Both the position numbers and the translations under genes were made by a program. A stretch of 64,000 nucleotides of DNA from Candidatus Obscuribacterales bacterium (lineage in GTDB: Bacteria; Cyanobacteriota; Vampirovibrionia; Obscuribacterales; Obscuribacteraceae), in NCBI GenBank assembly GCA_019747875.1, contig JAIEQI010000057.1, forward strand, positions 1 through 64,000, in the 5' to 3' direction. Under the pieces are notes generated by a model. The model was given only the letters and a program-made list of their open reading frames with translations. It was not told the DNA's origin and did not search any database. Positions 18,054 to 26,679 of this stretch are shown here, in pieces (the stretch's first letter is position 1; every line of letters starts with the position of its first letter).

Positions 18054-19450
18054 CCACGCAGACGGAAAAGAGCAGAGAGATTGCAGATTTCCTAAAGAAT
18101 CACTCTATTTTTCAGGTTCTCGACAAGAACATTCTTGAAGGTCTTAGTCCGTTATTCACAGAAATCGAATGCGGACCCGGCAGAATAATTTTCAAAGAAG
18201 GCGATCAAGCTGACGCTCTTTATGTGATTAAAACTGGTAGTGTCGCGGTTCTACAGAGTAAGCCTCAAGCACGGGTTTTAACATACCTTACTGCCGGTGA
18301 GTGTTTCGGAGAAATGTCCATTGTGCATGATTCTCCGCGCAATGCCACGATTCGCGTTCCTGAGGAAGCGCTTTTGTTGCGTTTGCCTATCGCCGCTTTT
18401 CGCGAATTGAGTCGTCGATTCCCTCAAATTACCAATGAGATCACTGATGTTATTAGCCGGCGCTCAGTTGGAAATACACCGTTCAAAGCTCCAGGACTTC
18501 AAGGTAATCTGGCGTTCTTTGATTTGCCGACAGTTATTCAAACTGTTATCTCCTCCAGACAAAATGGAATGCTCGCCTTGTATGGGCGGAACGGAAAAAT
18601 TGTTGGACAGTTAGTCATAAAGAATGCCGCCATTGCAACTGCAACATTCGATCAATTGCGAGGAGAATATGCGCTTTATGAGTTGATGATGAGTTCTGAG
18701 CCTCTCGATTTTACTTTCGACCAGCAAGAGGTTCACACTGGTGAAGTGGATCTCGAATTGATGCGCCGTCCGCCTCATATGCTTTTGATCGAAGGTGCTC
18801 GTCGCGCAGATGAATTGCCTAAGTTGATAAAGGAAGTCGGATATCCAAGTTCCAGTTATACGCCGCTGAAATCAGTGCCTGATTTGGCACGATTTGCTGA
18901 CCGAAAGGATCTTGTGCGGACACTCTGGACCCTAATCGAAATGGGAGGAAACACGGAGACTATCTGCAAACAGATGACTTCTGATCGATATGCGGTTCTG
19001 ACCGCCCTCGATGAGCTTATTAAGGCCGGCATGCTCAAGGTCGAGCCGGGACGAAGAATTACAGAAGAATACAGGCGGCGCACAACTCAGTTGATGAAGC
19101 CTAAGCTTGATGCGTCAGCCGTGGCTCTGGATACGCCCAAGTTGGACGACATCAGCGAGAGTCCGAGTGAGTTGCTGAAAATAGTGAATTCACTAAATGC
19201 GGTGACAAGCAATCTCGGAACTATTTATGGCAAAACAGAAGTGCGGATGTTATTGATGGAAGCTCTTGCAAAGGCGTCAAAGCTGTTTCCTGTTCTCTCG
19301 GGATTGCGTGTTCACGTCGATACCCCATGCCTTGATTTGCGCGGAGCCAGCGAAAAATTCTCACATAGCGCCGAATCGATCAGTGCGTTGTTGCTGGTCA
19401 GTAATTTATTCCTTGAGCTTTTAATAAAGATGCAGAATGCTGACGGCTAG
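18050..19450 (+). CDS. cNMP-binding / DUF4388 regulatory protein
   Basis: 466 residues, soluble. Residues about 20-135 are a cyclic-nucleotide-binding domain with a phosphate-binding cassette GECFGEMSIVHDSPRNATIRV-like stretch (Gly87-Glu88 and Arg97 in the expected places). Residues about 149-250 match DUF4388 (LQGNLAFFDLPTVIQTVISS...GKIVGQLVI). The C-terminal 200 residues contain a winged-helix-like stretch (DRYAVLTALDELIKAGMLK) and a helical end. It is coupled to the TPR gene before it by a four-base overlap and lies 21 bases before a DUF1189-like membrane gene. The arrangement suggests a cytoplasmic sensor of cAMP or c-di-GMP that controls a membrane-associated complex; ligand and output are inferred. 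Confidence 0.9.
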   Translation: MTTQTEKSREIADFLKNHSIFQVLDKNILEGLSPLFTEIECGPGRIIFKEGDQADALYVIKTGSVAVLQSKPQARVLTYLTAGECFGEMSIVHDSPRNATIRVPEEALLLRLPIAAFRELSRRFPQITNEITDVISRRSVGNTPFKAPGLQGNLAFFDLPTVIQTVISSRQNGMLALYGRNGKIVGQLVIKNAAIATATFDQLRGEYALYELMMSSEPLDFTFDQQEVHTGEVDLELMRRPPHMLLIEGARRADELPKLIKEVGYPSSSYTPLKSVPDLARFADRKDLVRTLWTLIEMGGNTETICKQMTSDRYAVLTALDELIKAGMLKVEPGRRITEEYRRRTTQLMKPKLDASAVALDTPKLDDISESPSELLKIVNSLNAVTSNLGTIYGKTEVRMLLMEALAKASKLFPVLSGLRVHVDTPCLDLRGASEKFSHSAESISALLLVSNLFLELLIKMQNADG

Positions 19451-19471
19451 TCAGCGAAATGGCAGGTAATA

Positions 19472-20230
19472 ATGGAATACTCTATTTATCAGGCCCCAAT
19501 CTATTCATTCTATAGCAAGGACTTTTACAGGTCCGTCGGAAGAAACGGAAAGGGAACTGGGTTTCTCTATCTATCGGCACTTTTCTTTGCTTGCTGGACG
19601 GCAATCATCATCGCTATGTACGTTCACATGGTTGTACTTATAGAAGCTCCTGTGGTAACAGAGCTTGTTCAGAAGCTTCCGGACATGACGTTCAGGAATG
19701 GGTCAATGTCTATCAACAAACCAAGCCCTTACGAAATGGAAGTTAGTGGCAAGAAAATTGTTTTTGACACATCTGGAAAGTACAAGGCCGTCGAGGAAAT
19801 AGAGGGAGCCGATGCTCTGATCACAGAAGAGAAAATTAGTTTTTCAGAGCAGGGATGGCGCGAACCAACAACATTCAAAGGATTGGTAACTGACTACACT
19901 CTCAAAGCGGCTGACATCAAACCTTTTCTCAAGGACATCAGTCTGAAGATTGCTGGAATCGGATTTGTCCTTGGATTACCAGTTTTCTTTGGACATTTAT
20001 TTCTTGCGCTGATTTACGCAGGTGTTGCGATGATCGTAAATAGCAAGCCGGGCTTCGAAACGGCGCTCAGAATGGCGATTTCGGCAATGACGCCTGGCAT
20101 TTTACTTTCGACGTTACTTGCGATTTTGTGGGTCAACTTTCCAGGGCAAGGATTGATCACGGTGCCGATTACACTCGGGCTACTGGTGTATGGATACAAA
20201 GCTCTCGGCGATTCAAACGCTGCCGATTAG
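19472..20230 (+). CDS. DUF1189-like membrane protein
   Basis: 252 residues. An N-terminal aromatic motif (QAPIYSFYSKDFYRSVGRN) is followed by one membrane helix (about 31-55). A periplasmic region (60-150) contains PDMTFRNGSMSINKPSP and IVFDTSGKY. Three or more helices follow in the C-terminal 100 residues. This order, including the D-T-S pair, matches my recollection of DUF1189. No enzymatic motif. It is the third gene of the operon with the TPR and cNMP/DUF4388 proteins, and would provide its membrane component. Confidence 0.75.
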   Translation: MEYSIYQAPIYSFYSKDFYRSVGRNGKGTGFLYLSALFFACWTAIIIAMYVHMVVLIEAPVVTELVQKLPDMTFRNGSMSINKPSPYEMEVSGKKIVFDTSGKYKAVEEIEGADALITEEKISFSEQGWREPTTFKGLVTDYTLKAADIKPFLKDISLKIAGIGFVLGLPVFFGHLFLALIYAGVAMIVNSKPGFETALRMAISAMTPGILLSTLLAILWVNFPGQGLITVPITLGLLVYGYKALGDSNAAD

Positions 20231-20251
20231 CAGTGGTCAGAAGACCAAAAT

Positions 20252-20283
20252 GCCTTCCGAACCGGCGGGGTGGCTCGGAAGGC
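20252..20283. terminator. Inverted repeat after the three-gene operon
   Basis: GCCTTCCGA and TCGGAAGGC form a perfect 9-bp stem with a 14-base GC-rich loop, 21 bases after the DUF1189-like stop. No T-run follows. About 60 bases on, GGGGCG...CGCCCC (20342-20368) forms a second GC-rich repeat before the convergent gene. Confidence 0.45.
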
Positions 20284-20392
20284 CGCTGGCTAGCTGCCTG
20301 TATACTTCTCCGTTGTATTAATAGCAGCTACAAACTTTAGAGGGGCGGGCGCCGCATGGCGACGCCCCCAATCAAGCCGGTGTCAGCGAGCT

Positions 20393-21055
20393 TTACGCTG
20401 GTGGCAGTGAGCTTGGAGCATCGGCTGTTGGTGCATTGTCAGCTCCCGGGTTAGCAGCGCCTCTCTTAAAGTGATGACCGCGCATTCCGCGTCCCTGATG
20501 CATTCCACCACCATTTCGTATTCCCATGCGCTTTTGTCCGCCGCCAAAGACAAGTCTTTGCAGAGCTTTGTGCTTCATCTTTTGTCTTTGTTCCGTGGTC
20601 AAAACATCAAGCGCATCTAGTCGCATGCTCACCTTTGTTGTGGCGAGTTCGGCGTTGAGATCGTTGATTTTCTTTTGGATATCTAGTACCGCGTTGCGAT
20701 CAATCTTCTCTTGTGTCAGCAGTGAACGTAATTCGCGATTGAGTGATTGAACTTGAAGCTTCTTAGCTCCAGATGCGTCAGCAAATGCATTCTTGAGTTT
20801 AGCGATTTTCTCAAGCTGATCGTCGGTCAAGTTCATTTCTGCTCCTGCTCCTGGTGCTCCACCGATTCCTATTGCGTCTTCCTCTAGCGGAGCTGTGAAT
20901 GAGCCAGGAAGGGCTGCTAGGTTATCGTTTTCGCTGACTGCTCCGAAATGAGCGTCCGGTAGGCTGCCACCGAATGTGGTGTCGCTAATTCCCTGGGCAA
21001 ATACCGGGCAGGATATAGTAGCAATCAATGAAAGGGAGGCAAGAACTTTTTTCAT
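20393..21055 (-). CDS. Spy/CpxP-like periplasmic LTxxQ protein
   Basis: 220 residues with a signal peptide ending at about residue 20 (SCPVFA). The helical core carries two LTxxQ-type motifs, NLTDDQLEKIAKLK (about 75) and LTTEQRQKMK (about 150), the hallmark of Spy, CpxP and ZraP periplasmic chaperone or metal-stress proteins. The C-terminus is Gly/Arg/His/Met-rich (MGIRNGGGMHQGRGMRGHHF) and could bind metal; this is inference. Usual members are 140-170 residues, so this one has an extended N-terminal linker and C-terminal tail. It stands alone and is convergent with the DUF1189-like gene. Confidence 0.75.
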   Translation of the reverse strand: MKKVLASLSLIATISCPVFAQGISDTTFGGSLPDAHFGAVSENDNLAALPGSFTAPLEEDAIGIGGAPGAGAEMNLTDDQLEKIAKLKNAFADASGAKKLQVQSLNRELRSLLTQEKIDRNAVLDIQKKINDLNAELATTKVSMRLDALDVLTTEQRQKMKHKALQRLVFGGGQKRMGIRNGGGMHQGRGMRGHHFKRGAANPGADNAPTADAPSSLPPA

Positions 21056-21274
21056 GGTGTCAATCCTTATATAGATAGATGAACTTGATCTGCTGTGAAT
21101 TTGCTGCCGGCATTTTCGCTTCTGTCTTTTAAACGTCAGAAGTGCTCAAAAAGTTCAAAATTTTTGGAGGAAAAAAGATTAAATCCGAAAGAAGGTTTTC
21201 TACACCTTGGCGGCTCGCAGCATAGTGAATACGATGAGTCATGCAGTATTGATCGCCTAGACACCGATGGACAG

Positions 21275-21454
21275 AGCGCGCTGCGCGCGTTTATGGGCGG
21301 ACGGGACGTCCGCCGCGCTCCATGCTTAGCTGCAATAGCGCGCTGCGCGCGTTTATGGGCGGACGGGACGTCCGCGCTCCATGCTTAGCTGCAATAGCGC
21401 GCTGCGCGCGTTTATGGGCGGACGGGACGTCCGTGCTCCATACTTAGCTGCAAT
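21275..21454. repeat. Three tandem copies of a 59-62-bp palindromic repeat
   Basis: Units start at 21275, 21337 and 21396; the first has three extra bases (CCG). Each reads AGCGCGCTGCGCGCG, then TTATGGGCGG, the palindrome GCGGACGGGACGTCCGC (broken to CCGT in unit 3), GCTCCAT and TTAGCTGCAAT. The near-identity of the units implies recent amplification. Open frames across it are repeat translations, not genes. It lies in the 540-base gap 21056-21599. Confidence 0.95.
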
Positions 21455-21489
21455 TCGCGCTCACCAAGCGCCTTTAGGTGCTGCTAAAT

Positions 21490-21530
21490 GCAAGAAACAA
21501 AAAGAAAGGGACGTGGTAACCCTCGTCCCT
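21490..21530 (-). terminator. Rho-independent terminator of the small acidic gene
   Basis: On the minus strand AGGGACG and CGTCCCT form a 7-bp stem (10-base loop), followed by TTCTTTTTGTTTC. It lies 70 bases past the stop of the gene at 21600-21812. Confidence 0.75.
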
Positions 21531-21599
21531 CGTAACTTTTGTGATGTTCGGAGTTTGGTGGGCTATCGCCCCTCTCAACTTCCGCGCCAATCAGAAGAT

Positions 21600-21812
21600 T
21601 TACTCTTCGTCGTCTTCTTCTTGATACTCATCCCAAGCGCTTTCTTCTTCCTCTTCGGTACTGCACGCAGCAATGAAGAACTTTGTTGCGACTTGAGCTG
21701 CGATGTCTGGTGAAACGCCGACATCTTTAAGCGTCTTTACCCAGTGAACGATTTCGTGGAGCATTGTTCTGTCTAGCGTTGTTTCAGGTTCAACAACAGT
21801 AGCATTCGGCAT
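21600..21812 (-). CDS. Unrecognised small acidic protein
   Basis: 70 residues, with an ATG preceded by AGAGGA at nine bases and a good terminator downstream, so I take it as real. It is helical in the first 45 residues (MLHEIVHWVKTLKDVGVSP). A run of acidic residues covers the last 20 (EEEEESAWDEYQEEDDEE). There is no signal or membrane segment. I recognise no family. Acidic tails of this type occur in small nucleic-acid mimics and regulators, but nothing here shows that function. Confidence 0.65.
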   Translation of the reverse strand: MPNATVVEPETTLDRTMLHEIVHWVKTLKDVGVSPDIAAQVATKFFIAACSTEEEEESAWDEYQEEDDEE

Positions 21813-22040
21813 GTTGGGATCCTCTTGGCGTTGGTGGTGGTCTCTGAACCTGTAATGCTACCGAGATGTGGAATGAAATGCCATAGAAAAAAGCTTATAA
21901 GATCATGATTTCATGCCGGAACTAGCAAAATCGAACTTAATTAAACTCAAACGAAATTGATCTCGAATGCGACACGATATAGTTTGCATGCAAAACTTGC
22001 GAAGAACGTAACATTGGCTTCAGGAGCCAATCCGCACGAT

Positions 22041-22316
22041 TCAGACTTTCTCCGTATCTTCGCTCTTTGCTTTCAAGTCTTCTAAGAGTTTGGTTGAGAA
22101 TTCTTGATTCGATTCAAGACCGATCACTTGAACACGCATGGCGCGCATTTCGGATTCGAGGAGATGCACTTTTGTTTTCAGCTCTTCGATTTCTTTAGCG
22201 TTGCCTTTTTTACCGGCGATACGGTCTGCTATTGCCAGGAACAAAGGTCTAACGAGCAAGCATGGTAGCGCCACGATTATCATCATAATGATTCCAATCG
22301 ACCAAACCACTTCCAT
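22041..22316 (-). CDS. Small membrane-anchored coiled-coil protein, PspB-like in layout
   Basis: 91 residues from the ATG at 22316, chosen because AGGAG lies nine bases upstream; a TTG at 22325 is too close to that site. One N-terminal membrane helix (about 3-28) is followed by a basic patch (RIAGKKGNAK). A coiled coil spans about 38-75 (EELKTKVHLLESEMRAMRVQV). Order and length resemble phage-shock protein B, but sequence identity is not evident, so I do not name it so. It stands alone, downstream of the Sel1 gene on the same strand. Confidence 0.65.
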   Translation of the reverse strand: MEVVWSIGIIMMIIVALPCLLVRPLFLAIADRIAGKKGNAKEIEELKTKVHLLESEMRAMRVQVIGLESNQEFSTKLLEDLKAKSEDTEKV

Positions 22317-22414
22317 ACTGATCAACTCCTGTATTGCGGATCGATTGCAGTTACATCTAAATCTTTCACAGATTATGCTATTTATAACCCAATCTTGACT
22401 TCGCTGCTTGCAAT

Positions 22415-23623
22415 TTACCCATCGTGCAAATCAGACAAATGCATAAGAGCTCGATTGTGTCCCTGTTTTGCGGCCTTAGCGTACCATTTTGCAGCTTCTT
22501 CAAGGTTTTTCGCTGTACCTTCGCCATTTTGATACATCTGCCCCAGGCAAAACTGAGCCTCGATGTGCCCGTCTTCAGCCGCTTTTTGAAAACATTCCAT
22601 GGCAAATGGTAGATTGCGATCGACACCGTCGCCCTGTTTGAAGAGTTGTCCTAAGCTGTAGATCGCTTTTATATAGCCCTGGTCTGCAGCCTTGCCCAGC
22701 CAGCTTGCGGCAAGTACAGAGTTCTTGGCGACTCCTTCGCCCCGAACCAGTTTAATTGCAAGTTCGTATTGGGCTTTCATGTGCCCTTGCTCTGCAGCGC
22801 GCTGCAGCCAGCGGCAAGATTCGCGATGATCGAGCCCGACGCCTTCACCATTGGCGTACATTCGTCCAAGAATGAATTGAGCGGTTACATGACCATTTTC
22901 TGCGGCCGTTCGATAGAAGTTATAGGCTTCACCAATACTGGGAGTGACGCCGTCGCCCTGGTGCAACATGAGGGCCAGGTTGAATTGTGCGGTAACGAAA
23001 CCAGCCTCCGCCGCAAGGCGATAGAGAGCGGCCGCCCGCATCGGATCCCGCGGAATGCCTGCGCCCTGATGGTAAATCAGGGCAAGATTGAACTGAGCTT
23101 GCGGGTGGCCATTGTCTGCGGCCTGTCCATAGTAGTAAACCGCTTTGTTGATATCTTGCGCGATTCCGCGTCCCTGGTGGTAAAGAAGTGCCAGATTGAA
23201 AGCTGCGTCATGATGCCCTTTCTCAGCCGCGCTGGCATAACATTGCGAGGCTCTCGGTAAGTCAACCTCGATGCCCGCTCCATTCTCGCGAATCAATCCG
23301 GCCTGGTAGAGCGCCTCGCAATGTCCCTCTTCTGCTGCGCAATCAATCCACATCGCTGCGTTTCGGAGATTTTGTGGAACGCCGCGTCCTAGAAAGAACA
23401 ACTGACCAAGCTTGTATTGCGCATCGACATGACCCTGTCTGGCTGCCTTTTCATACCAGCTTGCAGCTTCCTGGAAGTCTTTTGTGACGCCCTGCCCAAG
23501 AGCATGCATTTCTGCCAGCTCGTATTGAGCTTTTGCAACTCCTTTGTTTGCTGCTTCCGTTATTTCAGCAATCTGCAAGTCTAGAACCCCAGCCCAGCAT
23601 AAACCAAGCCCTAATAATACCAA
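22415..23623 (-). CDS. Sel1-repeat protein
   Basis: About ten Sel1-like repeats (36-residue helix pairs, each with A-x-x-x-G...A-x-x-x-L...G-x-G-V/I and A-x-x-W/Y-Y-x-x-A-A) fill almost the whole chain. Such proteins scaffold protein complexes. No ATG is present near the start: the frame opens with TTG at 23623 and a short hydrophobic stretch, and another TTG at 23578 would remove it, so the start and any export are uncertain. It begins 14 bases after the valS stop on the same strand, so it is probably co-transcribed with valS. Confidence 0.85.
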   Translation of the reverse strand: MVLLGLGLCWAGVLDLQIAEITEAANKGVAKAQYELAEMHALGQGVTKDFQEAASWYEKAARQGHVDAQYKLGQLFFLGRGVPQNLRNAAMWIDCAAEEGHCEALYQAGLIRENGAGIEVDLPRASQCYASAAEKGHHDAAFNLALLYHQGRGIAQDINKAVYYYGQAADNGHPQAQFNLALIYHQGAGIPRDPMRAAALYRLAAEAGFVTAQFNLALMLHQGDGVTPSIGEAYNFYRTAAENGHVTAQFILGRMYANGEGVGLDHRESCRWLQRAAEQGHMKAQYELAIKLVRGEGVAKNSVLAASWLGKAADQGYIKAIYSLGQLFKQGDGVDRNLPFAMECFQKAAEDGHIEAQFCLGQMYQNGEGTAKNLEEAAKWYAKAAKQGHNRALMHLSDLHDG

Positions 23624-23637
23624 ACAGGTCTAAATCG

Positions 23638-26295
23638 CTATTCGAACTGCGCTTCTTTTACGGCAAATTCGCAGTCGCCCAGTGAATTATCCACTGTGTG
23701 AACGATTTCGGCGGCGCGGATAGCGGCCTTGAAATCTTCCATAAGCAAGGTCAGTCGACTGAAGCTCTTTTCGCTGCACGAAATGACTACGCTCTTCATT
23801 GCGCTTCCAACCGATTTTGAAGAATCTGTCTTCTGCTGGTTCACCTTCCCTCGGCAATTCGCGGCCGCTTGGAACGACATTTCATCGGCTGGGGCGGCAA
23901 ACGCTTCGAAGTCCTTTTCTTGTGGAAAAGATGCTTTGTGTATGCTCTTCTGTCCCGATTTTTCTGCAAATGACCAGGACCAAACTTCCTCGGTAACATA
24001 AGGCAGGAATGGAGCGAAAAGACGCAATATAGTGCTCATTGCAAAGCGCAGCGTGGAAAGAGCCGAGCCCCTTCCTTGCGGATCATCGGCATTGTAGGCT
24101 CGCTGCTTAGCCATTTCAATGTATTCGTCGGTGAAATCATTCCAGAAAAATTTCTCTGCTTCGCTGAGAGCCAAGCCATAATCAAAATTCTCGAAGTGTT
24201 GGTTAGCTTTTGCTACCGTGCGCTTAAGTCTCTGAAGGAATCCGAGATCGAGCTCTCTTGTGATGGAGTGCTCTTCTCCTGCAAGCCCGTAGACGAATTT
24301 GCCAGCATTGAAGATCTTTGTGACCAATCGTTTTCCGATCTTCAAAACGTTTTCGTCGAACGCCGTATCTGTGCCCAGGCGGGCGCTTGCGGACCAGTAA
24401 CGCACACCATCTGCGCCGTACTGATCTAACAAGTGCATGGGAGTTAGAACATTTCCTTTGCTCTTAGACATTTTCTTGCGGTCTGGATCGAGTACCCAGC
24501 CAGAGATCGCCACTTGCTTCCAGGGAACTTTATCTTCATGCAACATCGCTTTTGCGATCGTGTAGAACGCCCATGTCCGGATGATTTCGTGAGACTGCGG
24601 GCGCAAGTCCATCGGAAAGAGCTGGTGATGGCGTTTCTCATCAATGAGCCAATGAGAACACAGCTGTGGAGTCATCGAGCTTGTGAACCAGGTATCGAAA
24701 ACATCGGCTTCGCCTTTAAAGCCGTTCGGCTGATCTCGTTGCTTTTCCTCGTATCCAGCCGGAACGTCAATTGTAGGGTCGATCGGCAATGAACGCATGT
24801 CGGCCAATATTGGTTGATCGTATTGGATGATGCCGCTGGCATCGATCGGATACCAAACAGGGAAAGGCACGCCAAAATAGCGTTGTCGGCTCACGCACCA
24901 ATCGAAGAGCAAGTTCTCCGTCCAGTTCTTGTAGCGCAGGCGCATGTGATCCGGATGCCATGTAATCTCGTCGCCTTTTTTGACGAGTTGTTCTTTCTTG
25001 TCCATCAGGCGGACAAACCACTGGCGAGTGGTTATGAATTCGAGCGGGCGATCACCTTTCTCGAAGAATTTGACCGAATGCTCGATCGGCTTAGGTTCAC
25101 CAACCAACGCTGCTTCACTGCCGGAGCCGATTGCAGCATTCTCTGGCTTACGCAGCATCTCCACAATAATTTTTTGAGCTTGCTTTACATTCTTGCCAGT
25201 AATTTCTGCGTAGAGCGCATTGGCCCGTTCAGCGTTCTCACTTTGCCAGCCTTTCGTTCCGAACTGGATAGGCACAAGGCGCCCATCTCGTCCCAGAATT
25301 TGGCGCAGCTCCAGTTTCTGCTCCTTCCACCAGGCAACGTCAGTGGCATCGCCAAATGTACAGACCATCAGGATTCCCGTGCCTTTTTCAGGGTCTGCAA
25401 GTTCAGTTGCAAAAATCGGCACCGGAACATTGAAGAGTGGCGTAATTGCATTCTTGCCAAAGAGGTGCTTGAATCGTTCATCGTCAGGGTGGGCTGCAAC
25501 TCCTACGCAAGCAGGAAGCAACTCGGGTCGCGTGGTGGCGATGACGAAGGTCTCATCGCTAGCTTGGACGCCGAACCTGATGTTGTGGAAGTTTCCGCCA
25601 ATAGTTTTGTCTTCCAACTCAGCTTGAGCGACTGCGGTTTGGAAATCGACATCCCACATGGTCGGTGCTTCAACGCTGTAAACATGTCCCTTCTGGTGCA
25701 GGTCCAGGAAACTTTGCTGGGCGATCTTGATGCTGTGTTTATCAATTGTCGAGTATTCTTGTTTCCAGTCCACGGAAAGCCCGATGCGGCGCCAGAGAGC
25801 CTTGAATGCCTTTTCATCCTCTTGCGTAAGTTGAAGGCAAAGTTCAATAAAATTTGGACGGCTGACGATGCGCGGGGGATCGTCCTTCTTGTAGGTCGAT
25901 GTGGCTTCTTCGGCGCTCAAGTGGGGACCAGGAGTGCGGCTGAGGTCGCAGCGAACGTTGTAATAATTTTGCACTCGGCGCTCTGTTGGAAGCCCGTTAT
26001 CGTCCCAACCCATTGGGTAGTAGATGTTCATTCCACGCATGCGCTTATAGCGAACTACGACGTCAGTGTGTGTGTAACTGAAGACGTGTCCAACGTGGAG
26101 GGAGCCCGAAACCGTTGGAGGGGGCGTGTCCACGACGAAGGTTGCTTCACGGGGTCTTGACGGGTCGAATCGGTAGATACCCAATGATTCCCAATGTTCG
26201 TCCCATTTTGTCTCGATTGCTTGCGATTCGAAGTGCGAAGGCAGTCCTTTGCCATCTTCTTTCGTAGTCACTGTGCCCCCCGTTTCGGTCGTCAT
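23638..26295 (-). CDS. valS: Valyl-tRNA synthetase, archaeal-like type
   Basis: Class I aminoacyl-tRNA synthetase charging tRNA-Val. The first signature is PPPTVSGSLHVGH (HIGH-type) at about residues 58-70 and the second KKMSKSKGNVL. Editing (CP1) and anticodon-binding domains lie between and after. 885 residues, with DNGLPTERRVQNYYNVRCD after the HIGH region. This segment is typical of the archaeal and rickettsial ValRS type, not the usual bacterial form (GxDHAGIATQ). The final domain is short and ends without the long C-terminal coiled coil of E. coli ValS. GAGGAG precedes the ATG. The downstream Sel1 gene follows closely. Function is certain; the type assignment is from motif memory. Confidence 0.97.
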   Translation of the reverse strand: MTTETGGTVTTKEDGKGLPSHFESQAIETKWDEHWESLGIYRFDPSRPREATFVVDTPPPTVSGSLHVGHVFSYTHTDVVVRYKRMRGMNIYYPMGWDDNGLPTERRVQNYYNVRCDLSRTPGPHLSAEEATSTYKKDDPPRIVSRPNFIELCLQLTQEDEKAFKALWRRIGLSVDWKQEYSTIDKHSIKIAQQSFLDLHQKGHVYSVEAPTMWDVDFQTAVAQAELEDKTIGGNFHNIRFGVQASDETFVIATTRPELLPACVGVAAHPDDERFKHLFGKNAITPLFNVPVPIFATELADPEKGTGILMVCTFGDATDVAWWKEQKLELRQILGRDGRLVPIQFGTKGWQSENAERANALYAEITGKNVKQAQKIIVEMLRKPENAAIGSGSEAALVGEPKPIEHSVKFFEKGDRPLEFITTRQWFVRLMDKKEQLVKKGDEITWHPDHMRLRYKNWTENLLFDWCVSRQRYFGVPFPVWYPIDASGIIQYDQPILADMRSLPIDPTIDVPAGYEEKQRDQPNGFKGEADVFDTWFTSSMTPQLCSHWLIDEKRHHQLFPMDLRPQSHEIIRTWAFYTIAKAMLHEDKVPWKQVAISGWVLDPDRKKMSKSKGNVLTPMHLLDQYGADGVRYWSASARLGTDTAFDENVLKIGKRLVTKIFNAGKFVYGLAGEEHSITRELDLGFLQRLKRTVAKANQHFENFDYGLALSEAEKFFWNDFTDEYIEMAKQRAYNADDPQGRGSALSTLRFAMSTILRLFAPFLPYVTEEVWSWSFAEKSGQKSIHKASFPQEKDFEAFAAPADEMSFQAAANCRGKVNQQKTDSSKSVGSAMKSVVISCSEKSFSRLTLLMEDFKAAIRAAEIVHTVDNSLGDCEFAVKEAQFE

Positions 26296-26381
26296 TTCGT
26301 CTCCTCGGTTTGTTCCAATCGCTCCGTAGGTTCGCAGGGCTATGTTGTCCCTCTCACCATCTGCGCGTGTGTCTGCCTCTT

Positions 26382-26398
26382 TTGCGCCAGTGGCGCAA
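26382..26398. promoter_or_regulatory. 17-bp palindrome upstream of valS
   Basis: TTGCGCCA-G-TGGCGCAA is a perfect dyad, 87 bases before the valS start and about 230 before the divergent promoter. A one-base centre excludes an RNA hairpin, so a protein-binding operator is the likelier reading. The rest of 26296-26610 shows no gene and no recognisable T-box. Confidence 0.35.
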
Positions 26399-26614
26399 GT
26401 AGCGTGGGATTGACTATTTTACCGGGTCTGGGCTTCCTAAAAATATCAAGTTCGGAAGGAACTCGACGGGCTCTCTTCGCGTCGACGGTCAGAACCGCAT
26501 CCCCGCGTGTTCTAGCCGATTTGGAGCATTCTTTGGTCGATGAGTTTTTCAATGAAAGTTTCTTCAGACGTTAGGACATGTTACGGAGCAGGAGTAAATC
26601 GCCGGAGTAATTGC

Positions 26615-26642
26615 TTGACAAGTCTTTGCGAGGTTGTATGAT
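26615..26642 (+). promoter_or_regulatory. Sigma-70-like promoter
   Basis: TTGACA at 26615 and TATGAT at 26637 with a 16-base spacer. The predicted transcription start, near 26650, lies after the ATGs at 26638 and 26641, which argues for translation from the ATG at 26680. Confidence 0.55.
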
Positions 26643-26679
26643 GGTCTTTAGTAGAGATGCCGCTACATATGGTGCCACG

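Noticed and set aside
21095-21713. Two overlapping plus-strand frames of about 100 codons
   Set aside because: They are translations of the tandem palindromic repeats (ALRAFMGGRDVRAP-type reading) and run antisense into the acidic gene at 21600-21812.
24814-26160. A 448-codon plus-strand frame
   Set aside because: Entirely antisense to valS, whose motifs are unmistakable; the antisense product has no family-like features.
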